Positions 18,980 to 28,488 of a stretch of DNA of 64,000 nucleotides are shown here, one piece after another (the first letter of the stretch is position 1; each line of letters begins with the position of its first letter). Below the pieces are notes generated by a model that saw only the letters and a list, made by a program, of their open reading frames with translations, searched no databases and was not told the DNA's origin. Source of the stretch: Calothrix sp. NIES-2098 (lineage in GTDB: Bacteria > Cyanobacteriota > Cyanobacteriia > Cyanobacteriales > Nostocaceae); contig AP018172.1 in NCBI GenBank assembly GCA_002368175.1, positions 5,087,001-5,151,000 on the forward strand, read 5' to 3'. A program made the position numbers and the translations under genes.

Positions 18980-19591
18980 GTGAATACATTTCTGTCGGTT
19001 GTGGCTGTATTCCTTTCGACTGTAGCTTTAATATGTGGTGGCTATGCAGCTTACGAAGTTTTCACACTGCGACAGACGCTAAATACCACTAATACTAGTA
19101 CGCAAAGTAATACTACTCCTCCAATATCTACCACACAATCAAATACCCCAGAACCAACAGCATCGCCAGAAACCACACCATCACCAGTCGCTACCTCAAC
19201 AAATGCAATTCAGCCTGGTCAATTTGTCCAGCCTGCGTTTGGTAATAAGGCGGAAGTTGAGTTACTTTCAGCAAAACGGATTAAAGATCCCCAAACTGGA
19301 AACCGTGATGTGGTGAACGTGCAGATGCGCATCCGTCGTCAAGCTACAGATGGAGTTGGCGGTAGTGATATTATATCGGTTGCTAGTACTACAGCTCGCA
19401 ACCCTGAAACCAGCGAAACCTACAAAGCAATTGCTTTAAATCGCTCAACCGGAACTGTTTCTTTAGCGCAGCTACGTCCAAAGGCGTCAGCTGATGCTTA
19501 TGTGTGGATAAGAGTTCCTGATGGTGTGAAGGATGTGGACATTTTTGTCCCAGATACAGCTGCGTTTAAAAATGTACCAATTTCTAACTAA
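18980..19591 (+). CDS. Membrane-anchored hypothetical protein with Thr/Pro linker
   Basis: A 203-residue protein with one N-terminal membrane helix (VVAVFLSTVALICGGYAAYEV). A Ser/Thr/Pro/Asn-rich linker (about residues 35-75) follows, then a beta-rich extracytoplasmic domain with NRDVVNVQMRIRRQ and AYVWIRVPDGVKDVDIFVPD. The domain resembles the DUF4352-like/telokin-type folds found on cyanobacterial envelope proteins, but I cannot assign it. It starts with GTG after GAGGTAG. Likely periplasmic. Confidence 0.7.
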   Translation: MNTFLSVVAVFLSTVALICGGYAAYEVFTLRQTLNTTNTSTQSNTTPPISTTQSNTPEPTASPETTPSPVATSTNAIQPGQFVQPAFGNKAEVELLSAKRIKDPQTGNRDVVNVQMRIRRQATDGVGGSDIISVASTTARNPETSETYKAIALNRSTGTVSLAQLRPKASADAYVWIRVPDGVKDVDIFVPDTAAFKNVPISN

Positions 19592-19621
19592 ACTTCTACC
19601 TGGATGATACTGCGATCGCAT

Positions 19622-20596
19622 TCACCAGCTAGTTATCCAACGGTTTAATACCCGATCCATCAGACGCAGAATTTTAGCTACCACCCGAAAGCCAAAGTTC
19701 CCAATCGACACTTTTCTGGCAAATGGGTGAATAATTGTCATGTGTCGTCTTGAACCTAAGCGTTTGTATCGATTTTGAAAATACTCATCTTCGCTAAGGT
19801 TCCACTTTTGGCGTAGGTGTTTCAGGCTGGATAATTCCCAGCGATCGCTCCACCGCAGCATATAGTAATGTAAGTCTGTCCACTCTAGTGGCGGCCCCGG
19901 TACATAAGTAACGAGAGATTCGGGTTCAAGGTAGACTGTACCGCCAGCCTCAGCTATCAACATACACAAATCGACGTGTTCTTTTGTGGAAAGCAGCGCT
20001 TCATCCAAAAAACCAATTTGCTGAAATATCTCTGTGCGTACTAACATACAGTGAAATTCTGCTAACTCCGTTGGCTGTTGTTGTAGCTGGGGTTTGATAT
20101 CTGCTAACTGCCGACCTTGATAATATATCTTTTCAACAATCCGCCGTCTGTGCTTTTCTACCCGTATCCCCGTTTCTCCTCCCGCACAATGTACTTCTTG
20201 ATGTACAGGTGTACCTTGACATAGAAGCGGACTAACTAGAGTTGCTCCGGTTGTTTGCGCACAGTCTACTAATGGCTTGAGCCAATTTGGTGCTACAACT
20301 ACATCGTTATCAAAGAACACAACATATTCGCTAGTAACTTGTTTGAGTCCGATATTTCTCGCGCAGTTTGGCGACAAGTATTTATCGCTGCGAATGAGTT
20401 GAAATTGCTTTTGTTGGGCTTGTTCTCGTAAATAATCTCTGATATGCGGCGGCGAATTGACATCTACATAAATTAAATTAAATGGATAGTTTGTATGCTC
20501 GTAGATGCTTTCTAAAGATTCGCGTGTATAGCTAAAACGCTCTCGTGGAACAACAACAATTGTAACTTGGGAGTTGGCGATCGCTGATAAGTTCAT
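19622..20596 (-). CDS. Family 2 glycosyltransferase
   Basis: GT-A fold transferase of 324 residues. It opens VTIVVVPRERFSYTRESLES, has the NIGLKQVTSEYVVFFDNDVVV segment with the DND metal site, and a later DLCMLIAEAGGTVYLEPESL acceptor region. I start it at the ATG at 20596 (AGAGAG upstream). The 38 codons before it are open but translate a dispersed repeat (GGCAGTAGGCAGGAGG type) and are unlikely to be protein. It probably acts on surface glycan together with the neighbouring GT4 protein. No membrane helix. Confidence 0.85.
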   Translation of the reverse strand: MNLSAIANSQVTIVVVPRERFSYTRESLESIYEHTNYPFNLIYVDVNSPPHIRDYLREQAQQKQFQLIRSDKYLSPNCARNIGLKQVTSEYVVFFDNDVVVAPNWLKPLVDCAQTTGATLVSPLLCQGTPVHQEVHCAGGETGIRVEKHRRRIVEKIYYQGRQLADIKPQLQQQPTELAEFHCMLVRTEIFQQIGFLDEALLSTKEHVDLCMLIAEAGGTVYLEPESLVTYVPGPPLEWTDLHYYMLRWSDRWELSSLKHLRQKWNLSEDEYFQNRYKRLGSRRHMTIIHPFARKVSIGNFGFRVVAKILRLMDRVLNRWITSW

Positions 20597-20753
20597 CTCT
20601 CTATTGTTAGTAAAATAAAGGCAGTAGGCAGGAGGCGGTAGGCAGAAGGAAAGAGAAGTAAAAAACAGGTTGCAAGGAAATTGTGAATATTTTTTTACAT
20701 GATTTAACACCCCAAATTTTGTTACGGAATCAAATCAAAGCTCCAAAACCTTA

Positions 20754-22049
20754 TTAAATACCTCCTATCTTTGCATGAGAATTACCTTCTGCCCTTTGCC
20801 TTTCTACTTCTGCCTTCTTATTACTGACTTGTTGATAAATTTGGATTAATTCATCGTTAAGCTTGTTGATATTGTAGTTTGCTTCTACATAAGCGCGTCC
20901 GGCTTTACCCATCTTTGTCCATATTTCTGGATGCTTTATTAAATAAATTATTTTCTCCGCCATTGCTGCAACATCTCGTTCAGGTACAATAAAACCAGAA
21001 ATTCTATCTTCTACCAGTTCTGGAATACCACCATGTAAAGTACTAATGACTGGTAAACCCATAGCCATTGCTTCTTTTAAAGTGTTGATGGGAGCATCTA
21101 TATTCCCATCGTGAGTTGTGACGTTGGGAGCAATAAAAATATGAGATTTATCTAGTATTTCAATAATTTCTGTCTGATTTCGCCATCCCAAAAGGTTGAT
21201 TTTATCACCCACATTTAAGTGTTTAATTAATTGCTGTAACTCGGTTTTTAAATGCCCATCCCCAATGATATTGTATTCGATATTAGGGTAAATTTTTATT
21301 ACCTCAGCAACAGCACGGATGCTATATTCTATGCCTTTCTTTTCAATTAGGCGGCAAGTTGTAGCCAGGTAAATTTTATCGTTTTCACCCGGAGCCAGTC
21401 TGAATTTAAATTTAAACTGGCTGCAATCTATTCCCGAAGCATGTACAACAATTTTTTGGCGATCGCATCCTATTTGAATCGCTTTTTTTTGAAAGTATTG
21501 ACAATTGGCTAAGAAAAAATCACCTTTTTTAAAGAGTTCGTCATAAATATGTTCTCCATATTCATGCACAAACCAGGTGATATCGTAGCCGCGAAACGAA
21601 GTAATCAACTTTCCTTTAATCGCACCGATATCGCGCCAAATTATGGCTTCGCGGGCAAATGTGCCAAACTGACAATGAATGATATCGTAGGAATTAGACT
21701 CTAATAAAGGTATAACTGAATAAAATAATCTTAAAGAAGCTGCCCATCTGCCATATTTGAAAAAATTTAGCGATCGCAGTAGAACTAAAGGATTTTTCCG
21801 AAAATTTGTAATTAGTAATTTTATCGCTTTCAGGAGCCGTAAAAAGTAATTTAGCGGTATATGCGGTTGATAAACAGTCCGATTTAACAACTGATAATTC
21901 TTAATATTTGGATGTACTTTAGTAGTATTAGCTGGTTGATAAGCGTATATATCAACTCTATGCCCTCGGTCGATTGCACCTATAATTTGATTGACAATAA
22001 ATGTTTCCGATAATACGGGAAAATATCCAACTACAACAGCTATTTTCAT
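20754..22049 (-). CDS. Family 4 (GT-B) glycosyltransferase
   Basis: A 431-residue GT-B transferase. The N-terminal domain begins MKIAVVVGYFPVLSETFI. The C-terminal donor-binding domain has ATTCRLIEKKGIEYSIRAV, YNIIGDGHL, and the E-x7-E segment near KEAMAMGLPVISTLHGGIPELV. The last 20 or so residues (KKAEVERQRAEGNS) are translated from a CTGCC/CTTTGCC tandem repeat and look appended. It is upstream of the GT2 gene on the same strand, and the two probably act on one surface polysaccharide. Confidence 0.88.
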   Translation of the reverse strand: MKIAVVVGYFPVLSETFIVNQIIGAIDRGHRVDIYAYQPANTTKVHPNIKNYQLLNRTVYQPHIPLNYFLRLLKAIKLLITNFRKNPLVLLRSLNFFKYGRWAASLRLFYSVIPLLESNSYDIIHCQFGTFAREAIIWRDIGAIKGKLITSFRGYDITWFVHEYGEHIYDELFKKGDFFLANCQYFQKKAIQIGCDRQKIVVHASGIDCSQFKFKFRLAPGENDKIYLATTCRLIEKKGIEYSIRAVAEVIKIYPNIEYNIIGDGHLKTELQQLIKHLNVGDKINLLGWRNQTEIIEILDKSHIFIAPNVTTHDGNIDAPINTLKEAMAMGLPVISTLHGGIPELVEDRISGFIVPERDVAAMAEKIIYLIKHPEIWTKMGKAGRAYVEANYNINKLNDELIQIYQQVSNKKAEVERQRAEGNSHAKIGGI

Positions 22050-22219
22050 TGCTTCAGTGTAGAGTTGGCATCACCTGCTCTACTCCCCTTCGTTTACTTG
22101 CAATGAATTTTAATATATATTGCTACCTTATTCAATTAGAATTTTTTAGATTAAATGTGACTTTTAGACAATAGTATTTCCGTAAAAGGTATTGTATTAA
22201 AAATACCAGTTATTGATAG

Positions 22220-24556
22220 TTAAGAAGTTCGATTTTGCAGTTGGAATTTGGAATCGCTTAATTGACTTTCAAAGCGGGTATAAACAATTTCAGTAGGATA
22301 CCAAGTAGAAAACCAATACAGATCTTGAATAACTTTGCGATCGCTATTGCCATCTATCTCAAACTGAACTAAGGCTAAATTATTTAATCCAATCACTTCT
22401 CGCCCATCTTGCAACCAAGGTAATTTCCAACAAGTTAAATACTGCAACCATCTCCATTTCTGGTTTTTTGCTTGTCGTCGAGAATTAATCAGCCATGAGA
22501 CATTATTGCCAAAATCAGCAGTTTGCGTGCTGGTTCGGTGAACCCATTCCATGACACCATGCCATTCAGGCTGATGATGTGACAGATAATTGCGACGGGA
22601 TTTCCTATCAGAAATTTCTACCATATAAGGTGGATTTGACCAGCCTATCCAATGTCGGCTTGTTTCTGGTAACAGCCATTGTTTGAGTCGTGTATGAATA
22701 ATGCGAGTAATAGTCTCTTCATTTTTAAAAGGGCTAGCAGTTAACTGCACTAATACAGAATTTGTTTGAGAACCTAGAGAAGTTCTGGTATAAGATAATC
22801 GGACAACGGAACTGTAATGAATATCTCCAGATAAAACAATTACTTGTTGACGTTGCTCAAATAAAGTTGTGAGAAATTGCGCCAATGCTTCGTAATTAAT
22901 GTTCCAAGCATCCCCCACATCTACACCATAAACTTTTTCACGGTGTAAGTGCCAATGATGAATCCAATCAATTACTTTTAAACCAAAGAGATTTGTCGGT
23001 GCAATCACAAATGTAGCTTGCATTGGCGATCGCCCTTTGGGTTTATGGGTTGCTTGTTCTAAAGGTTGAGAAAGTTGCTGGTTAAAGGCTGGGGGAGATA
23101 GCAGCATTGGCGGTGCAATTGGTTTTTGATCCGCAGGATAACCCCGCCATGTACGTGTATCTAAAACAATCACTTCATGGCAAAAACTCCGCACTGTATA
23201 ATGCCAGGTCAGCGCTTCTGGATCGCGATCTAGTACCAATACTGAGTCATATTGGATAAACTCTGGTAAGCCTGTGCTGGGGTTGGTAGGTGGCATTCCT
23301 AAGTAACGGGCGATCGCATCCCAGGCTACACCATCCATTCCACCAGCAGCAGACCATTTCTCAGCCGCTTGCAATAATTTTTCTCCAGGTTGACCGGATG
23401 TAAATTGTTTGGGTGTATTGCCCCAAGCTTGAAAAACTGCATAAGCTAACAGCGCATTTTGAACGGTTCTGCGCCCCAAAGGTCGTCCTAATACGCGCAA
23501 ACACCAAGCTTGGTTGAGATTCCAGTCATCGCTGACATCATGGTCATCGAAGATACTATACATGGGAATATTCGCCAAAGCACGGCGCACTTTCCAAAGA
23601 GTATGGATAAATTGCTGCATATCTCGCACTTCTTTGTCCCAGCGTCGGCTGACTCGATAACCATCCATGACTTCCCGTCCCTGAGGTAAGGTTGTCGGCC
23701 AGCAGACTGGAGACCAAGCTAACAGGTAAGATGCGTAATACTCTCCCAAACTCAGCAGGTGACTGCTAACTTTGGCAGTTTTATTGTGCAATCCGGCGGT
23801 GAAACCAGCTTGGTTAGTTGCTACCTCAGCCCGATGTCCGGGAGGTAGTTGCTTTGGGGTGTAATAACTAGCATCTGTAGCTGTTTGCTGTGTCAAAGGT
23901 AGTTGTTCTTCCCAACCCAGCAGCGCATCGCCCAACTGACTGGATACCCACAATAGCGGATCGGCTACATCATCTCCATAAATTTGGTCGCCTGTAAGGA
24001 AAAGTTGATGAGGTCGTTGTCGCGGCTGGTTGGCGGCTTTTTCAATCAAGCAATCGAGAATTGGTAGGGTATCGAAGCCATCACCGTGGGGTTTGCGACA
24101 GGAACCATGCACAATTCGCAAATCTTGTAAATCGGCTGGTGGTAAGACGAATGTAGGTTTTTGATGGGCAAAATAGCTGATGTTAGCGGTGGGAAAGCGG
24201 CTAGAACACAAGGCTTGCAGCAATGTTTGCCGATTCTGGGAAGATTTCTCGATAAATTGTAAGTCGTATGCATATATGCGATCGCTACTCAACAAATACC
24301 CACTCGCAGATTCAGCTGTTACCGCCACAATATGCAGCGATTCTCCTAACGCATAAGTAGAACGTCTGCCTTCAAATACACAATCTGTAATTAAAGTACC
24401 GTTGTTGGCTGTATCGTAAACCTGAAGTAGCACCTCACACGGTTTTTTGAGTGCTACCCAAACTGTAACTGATTCGGAATCTGTATGTTGTAAGATTGGC
24501 CCCGCCAAAATCAGCGGCAATTCCGGTAAAAATGCTGCTCCAAAAGGGTAATTCAT
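22220..24556 (-). CDS. PhoD-like metallophosphatase
   Basis: A 778-residue protein with the PhoD-like phosphatase signatures: GSCRKPHGDGFD, GDQIYGDDVADP, FDDHDVSDDWNLN and LSGDIHYSS. These place the metal ligands of a calcineurin-like fold. No signal or Tat peptide is visible, so it may be cytoplasmic, unlike classical secreted PhoD. The ATG at 24556 (MNYPFGAAF) was chosen over a longer version because the extra 20 codons overlap the divergent promoter region. Substrate unknown. Confidence 0.85.
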   Translation of the reverse strand: MNYPFGAAFLPELPLILAGPILQHTDSESVTVWVALKKPCEVLLQVYDTANNGTLITDCVFEGRRSTYALGESLHIVAVTAESASGYLLSSDRIYAYDLQFIEKSSQNRQTLLQALCSSRFPTANISYFAHQKPTFVLPPADLQDLRIVHGSCRKPHGDGFDTLPILDCLIEKAANQPRQRPHQLFLTGDQIYGDDVADPLLWVSSQLGDALLGWEEQLPLTQQTATDASYYTPKQLPPGHRAEVATNQAGFTAGLHNKTAKVSSHLLSLGEYYASYLLAWSPVCWPTTLPQGREVMDGYRVSRRWDKEVRDMQQFIHTLWKVRRALANIPMYSIFDDHDVSDDWNLNQAWCLRVLGRPLGRRTVQNALLAYAVFQAWGNTPKQFTSGQPGEKLLQAAEKWSAAGGMDGVAWDAIARYLGMPPTNPSTGLPEFIQYDSVLVLDRDPEALTWHYTVRSFCHEVIVLDTRTWRGYPADQKPIAPPMLLSPPAFNQQLSQPLEQATHKPKGRSPMQATFVIAPTNLFGLKVIDWIHHWHLHREKVYGVDVGDAWNINYEALAQFLTTLFEQRQQVIVLSGDIHYSSVVRLSYTRTSLGSQTNSVLVQLTASPFKNEETITRIIHTRLKQWLLPETSRHWIGWSNPPYMVEISDRKSRRNYLSHHQPEWHGVMEWVHRTSTQTADFGNNVSWLINSRRQAKNQKWRWLQYLTCWKLPWLQDGREVIGLNNLALVQFEIDGNSDRKVIQDLYWFSTWYPTEIVYTRFESQLSDSKFQLQNRTS

Positions 24557-24722
24557 TGCCAACTGTACTCTTATTGCAATGATTGTGCATTTTTCTTGGC
24601 AAAGCTTGACAGTCAACCGCTTATATAGTACAAATGTATTATTAAGCGATTTGATTTTGCATAAGAATTTAACACTATCAACTGAAAAATATCATCTCTA
24701 CGCCAACAGGAGAGCAAAATTA

Positions 24723-25136
24723 ATGAAGTTATCGAAAATGGATTTGAGTAGCTTGATTGCGATCGCTCATTCTGACGGACACTTACAGTTATTGCTCGAT
24801 CGAGGTGATGAAATAGAATTTTTAGAAATTCCCGCACCCATCCAAGCTTATGAAGGATTGCGAGAACTCAACGAGATTGTAGCTGAACCTGCGGCACTTC
24901 CTCCTCAAGAAGAACCAATTGCCTTCTTACCAGTTAGTTCATCAATGGCTAGCACAATTGCCTACGATAGTAACGAGCAAACTTTGCAGGTTGAGTTTCG
25001 TAATGGCGCAGTATATCAGTATTTTGGAGTAGATCGAGAAACTTGGGAAGATTTTTATTCTTCTGATTCAATAGGTAGCTTTTACAATCAACAAATTAAA
25101 GGTAGATTTGATTGCGAACAAATTTATGATGAGTAA
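24723..25136 (+). CDS. KTSC domain protein
   Basis: A 137-residue acidic protein. The C-terminal half (from about residue 72) is a KTSC domain: SSSMASTIAYDSNEQTLQVE, FRNGAVYQYFGV, and SIGSFYNQQIKGRF. KTSC domains are small beta-rich domains of uncertain function, named after a lysyl-tRNA synthetase family. The start ATG at 24723 follows CAGGAGAG at ideal spacing. It is divergent from the PhoD-like gene. Confidence 0.85.
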   Translation: MKLSKMDLSSLIAIAHSDGHLQLLLDRGDEIEFLEIPAPIQAYEGLRELNEIVAEPAALPPQEEPIAFLPVSSSMASTIAYDSNEQTLQVEFRNGAVYQYFGVDRETWEDFYSSDSIGSFYNQQIKGRFDCEQIYDE

Positions 25137-25210
25137 AAAAAGCTAGATTTGTAAAAAGGTTGAGGCTGTTTCTCTAGCGTTTCTCAGACACTTTAAATAT
25201 TGGATTTAGC

Positions 25211-25240
25211 TCCCCGACTTCTTGAATAAGTTGGGGATTT
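25211..25240 (+). terminator. Hairpin downstream of the KTSC gene
   Basis: TCCCCGACTT and AAGTTGGGGA form a strong stem around TCTTGAAT, followed by TTTTAG. It lies about 75 bp after the KTSC stop. Likely terminator, although similar palindromes are dispersed in these genomes. Confidence 0.5.
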
Positions 25241-25467
25241 TAGCTAAAGTGAGTGAAATTTTATCCTACAGTTTAAGTTTCTTAACTAATTGATATTTCT
25301 TAATAAAAACTAAGTACATAAAACAGGTATTTCTATCTTTAAGTAGAAGATTTATTATTATTGCTCCGCTACACTCTACACACACATAAAATATTTAATA
25401 TCAGCTGGCAATTATTTACTTTGGTAACTATCAAAGTAGTATATAGGATTCATACTTAATTATTTTT

Positions 25468-25551
25468 AAAATCTACGTAGGAGAGGAAAGTGGGCAGTGC
25501 CCATAGATCGGAGTTTTAGTAGGTAATGCCTACTACATATACGTAGATTTT
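25468..25551. mobile_element. 84-bp MITE-like element with 12-bp perfect terminal repeats
   Basis: AAAATCTACGTA (25468-25479) and its exact reverse complement (25540-25551) bracket two internal hairpins (GGGCAGTGCCC and TAGGTAATGCCTA). It lies about 100 bp upstream of the penicillin-binding protein gene, so it could also affect that promoter. There is no coding capacity and no clear target duplication. Confidence 0.5.
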
Positions 25552-25655
25552 TTCAATAACCAAATTCAGATTCCTGTACTTGCCAAAAGGTATCTGGCTA
25601 AATCTTCATTGCATAAATTTTAGTTCGTATTTGTAACTGAGGGAGTACAATTGCT

Positions 25656-27581
25656 GTGTCTTCGTCAAAAGTTTTTACAGACCATGTAGGCACTCGGACT
25701 ACTTCACCTAATGTCGAGTTTTTCAGAGAAGTAGGTCAAGTAGCTGGTGTTACTCTCTTATCGATCGCTATGCTGACAAGTTCTGTTCTGGCTGGAGGAC
25801 TGGTTGGTTTAGCGATTAGTTTTCGTAATTTACCAGATGTTAGACAACTACGAAACTTCTTTCCAGAAGAAACAACTTATATCTATGACATTAAAGGTAA
25901 GCTTTTAGCAGGTATACATGGGGAAGCTAACAGGAAAGTTGTACCACTAGATGATATTTCCCCAAATTTAAAACGAGCAGTATTAGCTAGTGAAGATAGC
26001 CACTTCTACGTTCACCACGGTATTAACCCCGCCGGTATTGGACGTGCTGCGTTAGTCAATTGGGCAGCAGGTAGCGTCCGGGAGGGGGGTTCTACAATCA
26101 CCATGCAGTTGGTGAAAAATATCTTCCTATCTAAGAAGCGTGCTTTTACTCGCAAAATAGCAGAAGCGGTACTGGCAATTCGGTTAGAGCAAATTTTTGG
26201 GAAAGACCAAATTTTAGAAATGTACCTCAATCAAGTTTATTGGGGTCACAATAACTATGGCGTGCAAACCGCAGCACGAACTTACTTTGACAAATCAGCA
26301 GCAAATTTGACTTTAGGCGAATCTGCAATGATGGCAGGTTTAATCCAAGCGCCAGAGCAATATAGCCCGTTTGTGAACATGAAACTGGCAAAACAAAAAC
26401 AAAAAGAAGTGCTGGGGCGGATGCTGGAATTAAAATGGATTAACGAGCAAGAATATAATCAGGCTCTCCAGCAAAAAATCAAACTGGGCAAGATTAGATC
26501 GTTTCAAGGTAGTGCCCTTCCTTATGTCAGCAATACCGCAGTTCAAGAAATCATTAAAAAGTTTGGGCGTGCTGCATTGCTTAAAGGTGGAATGCGCGTA
26601 CAAACGACAGTAGACGCCAATTTCCAAAAGTTAGCAGAAGACACTATTAAAGAGTGGCATAAAACCCTCGAAGGTCGGGGATTATATAAAAATCAAATGG
26701 CTTTAGTAGCTATCGATCCCCGCACGCACTTTATTAAAGCTTTGGTGGGTGGTATAGATTCAAAAGCTGGCGAATTTAACCGCGCAACTCAAGCGCTACG
26801 TCAACCAGGATCTTCTTTTAAGCCATTTGTTTACTATACTGCCTTTGCGAGTGGGAAGTTTACACCAAGTACAACGATAGTCGATTCTCCAGTTAGCTAT
26901 CGCGATGGTGATGGTTGGTACTATCCCCGCAATTACGATGGTGGTTTTATGGGCGCAATGCCGATTCGTACTGCTTTAGCATTGTCTCGGAATGTGCCTG
27001 CGGTCAAGATTGGCAAAGCTGTGGGAATGAATAAAGTCATCGATACCTGCCGTACCTTGGGAATTACGAGTCCAATGGTTGCTGTCAGTTCTTTACCATT
27101 GGGTGCAATTGGTGTGACACCATTGGAAATGGCTAGTGCTTATGCAACATTTGCTAATTACGGCTGGCAATCACCACCAACGGTAATTGCTCGGATTACT
27201 GATAGTAGTGGCAATGTATTGTTAGATAATACTCCTAAACCTCAGCAAGTTCTTGACCCTTGGGCATCAGCCGCATTAATAGATGTGATGCAGACGGTAG
27301 TCAAAGAAGGAACTGGTAAAGGTGCTGCACTAGATCGGCCAGTCGCAGGTAAAACAGGTACAACTTCTGCTGAAAAAGATATTTGGTTTATTGGTTCTGT
27401 ACCGCAATTAACAACTGCTATTTGGGTAGGAAGAGATGACAACAAACAATTAGCTAGTGGTGCGACAGGTGGAGGTATGGTGACTCCTGTTTGGAAGGAT
27501 TTTATGGAGAAGGCGCTTAAAGATGTGCCGGTGATGAAATTTAAATCGCCTTCTGAATTTACTCGACCTAAGGCAAATTAA
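25656..27581 (+). CDS. Class A penicillin-binding protein (PBP1A type)
   Basis: Bifunctional peptidoglycan synthase of 641 residues, anchored by an N-terminal helix (VTLLSIAMLTSSVLAGGLVGL). The GT51 glycosyltransferase domain has ASEDSHFYVHHGINPAGIGRA (catalytic Glu) and GGSTITMQLVKN. The transpeptidase has the SxxK site in PGSSFKPF, an SRN motif (ALSRNVPAVK) and AGKTGTT. The GTG start follows GAGGGAG. Likely envelope synthesis role; several such PBPs are usual in filamentous cyanobacteria. Confidence 0.93.
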   Translation: MSSSKVFTDHVGTRTTSPNVEFFREVGQVAGVTLLSIAMLTSSVLAGGLVGLAISFRNLPDVRQLRNFFPEETTYIYDIKGKLLAGIHGEANRKVVPLDDISPNLKRAVLASEDSHFYVHHGINPAGIGRAALVNWAAGSVREGGSTITMQLVKNIFLSKKRAFTRKIAEAVLAIRLEQIFGKDQILEMYLNQVYWGHNNYGVQTAARTYFDKSAANLTLGESAMMAGLIQAPEQYSPFVNMKLAKQKQKEVLGRMLELKWINEQEYNQALQQKIKLGKIRSFQGSALPYVSNTAVQEIIKKFGRAALLKGGMRVQTTVDANFQKLAEDTIKEWHKTLEGRGLYKNQMALVAIDPRTHFIKALVGGIDSKAGEFNRATQALRQPGSSFKPFVYYTAFASGKFTPSTTIVDSPVSYRDGDGWYYPRNYDGGFMGAMPIRTALALSRNVPAVKIGKAVGMNKVIDTCRTLGITSPMVAVSSLPLGAIGVTPLEMASAYATFANYGWQSPPTVIARITDSSGNVLLDNTPKPQQVLDPWASAALIDVMQTVVKEGTGKGAALDRPVAGKTGTTSAEKDIWFIGSVPQLTTAIWVGRDDNKQLASGATGGGMVTPVWKDFMEKALKDVPVMKFKSPSEFTRPKAN

Positions 27582-27628
27582 AATAATTCGTAATTAAATT
27601 TTGTTTTAGGGGAAATTTGTTGAAAAGG

Positions 27629-27660
27629 GCAGGGAAAACCTGCCCCTCAAGTTTTTTATT
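27629..27660. terminator. Terminator between the PBP and peptidase genes
   Basis: GGGCAGG and CCTGCCC form a perfect 7-bp stem around GAAAA, followed by CTCAAGTTTTTTATT. It is placed between convergent genes and could end both transcripts. Strong by eye. Confidence 0.65.
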
Positions 27661-27684
27661 GGGATTATGAATACGGACGCGATC

Positions 27685-28278
27685 TTAAACGCGACAAGCA
27701 GCGAAACCTCTGCCATTAACTGCGCCTTTCATGCCCAAAACAACTGCTTTAACTCGTTGTTCGGGGGTTCCGTGATGGTGCTTGCTGCCCCAGTCATAAT
27801 CGCCGATGTGATAGGCTAGGCTAGCAATTTCTAAAGTATCGCGTTCATCTAAAGTAATATTAGGAATTAACCCTAAATAAACTCCTGCTAAACAATCTGC
27901 TTGGAGTTCGGATATTGGTGTAATCCGTGGTTGAAATCCATAGGCAGTTTGCATGGCATGAGCATATTCATGGGCGACTATATAAGCTAAAGCTGCATCT
28001 CCAAATTGATATGCCATTTGAATATCTTGTCTGGTGATATATACAGTGTGGTTTAGTTTGCAATATAAACTACCGTAAATACGCCCACAACTACTACGAG
28101 AGCCTCTAGCAACATTCCAAATTAATTGTGGTGTCGCTTTATAACCATGAATATGTTGAATGCCTGCATATACTCCATCTACAACAGCTTGCGGTGCCCA
28201 TTCTGCTTTAACTGGAATATTTGCTAGTACAGTTGCTATACTAATTAGCGCTGTAGTCAATGCTTTGCGTGCTTTCAT
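27685..28278 (-). CDS. Secreted zinc metallopeptidase-like protein
   Basis: A 197-residue protein with a signal peptide (MKARKALTTALISIATVLA...VKA). The zinc site HEYAHAMQ is followed by a downstream ISELQADCLAG that supplies the third ligand, as in the YpfJ-like neutral zinc metallopeptidase group. The HHHGTPEQRVKAVVLGM segment is also typical. I chose the ATG at 28278 because it opens a proper signal peptide; a longer frame adds 23 non-typical residues. Periplasmic. Substrate unknown. Confidence 0.82.
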   Translation of the reverse strand: MKARKALTTALISIATVLANIPVKAEWAPQAVVDGVYAGIQHIHGYKATPQLIWNVARGSRSSCGRIYGSLYCKLNHTVYITRQDIQMAYQFGDAALAYIVAHEYAHAMQTAYGFQPRITPISELQADCLAGVYLGLIPNITLDERDTLEIASLAYHIGDYDWGSKHHHGTPEQRVKAVVLGMKGAVNGRGFAACRV

Positions 28279-28387
28279 TGTCACCTGATAATTGGCGGAT
28301 GAATGTAGGGTGCAATCCCTCAAAGTTTGATGACGAATGTTCAGCAAAAAAGTGCTTAATTATAATTGAAGATTCCCAATTTAAAAA

Positions 28388-28410
28388 TAGGGTGGGCATT
28401 GCCCACCCTA
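28388..28410. repeat. Perfect palindrome TAGGGTGGGCA-T-TGCCCACCCTA
   Basis: An 11-bp perfect inverted repeat with a 1-bp centre, between the peptidase and cheR genes. Degenerate relatives are at 18690-18714 and 25491. Dispersed palindromes of this kind are common in cyanobacteria; it could also form a transcriptional stem after cheR. Confidence 0.7.
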
Positions 28411-28488
28411 CCTTAATCTAAGTATATTTAATGATGTGAAAAAGGCTGTATTTATGAAGTTTTGAATTTTAGGTTTATCGGGAAGTAA

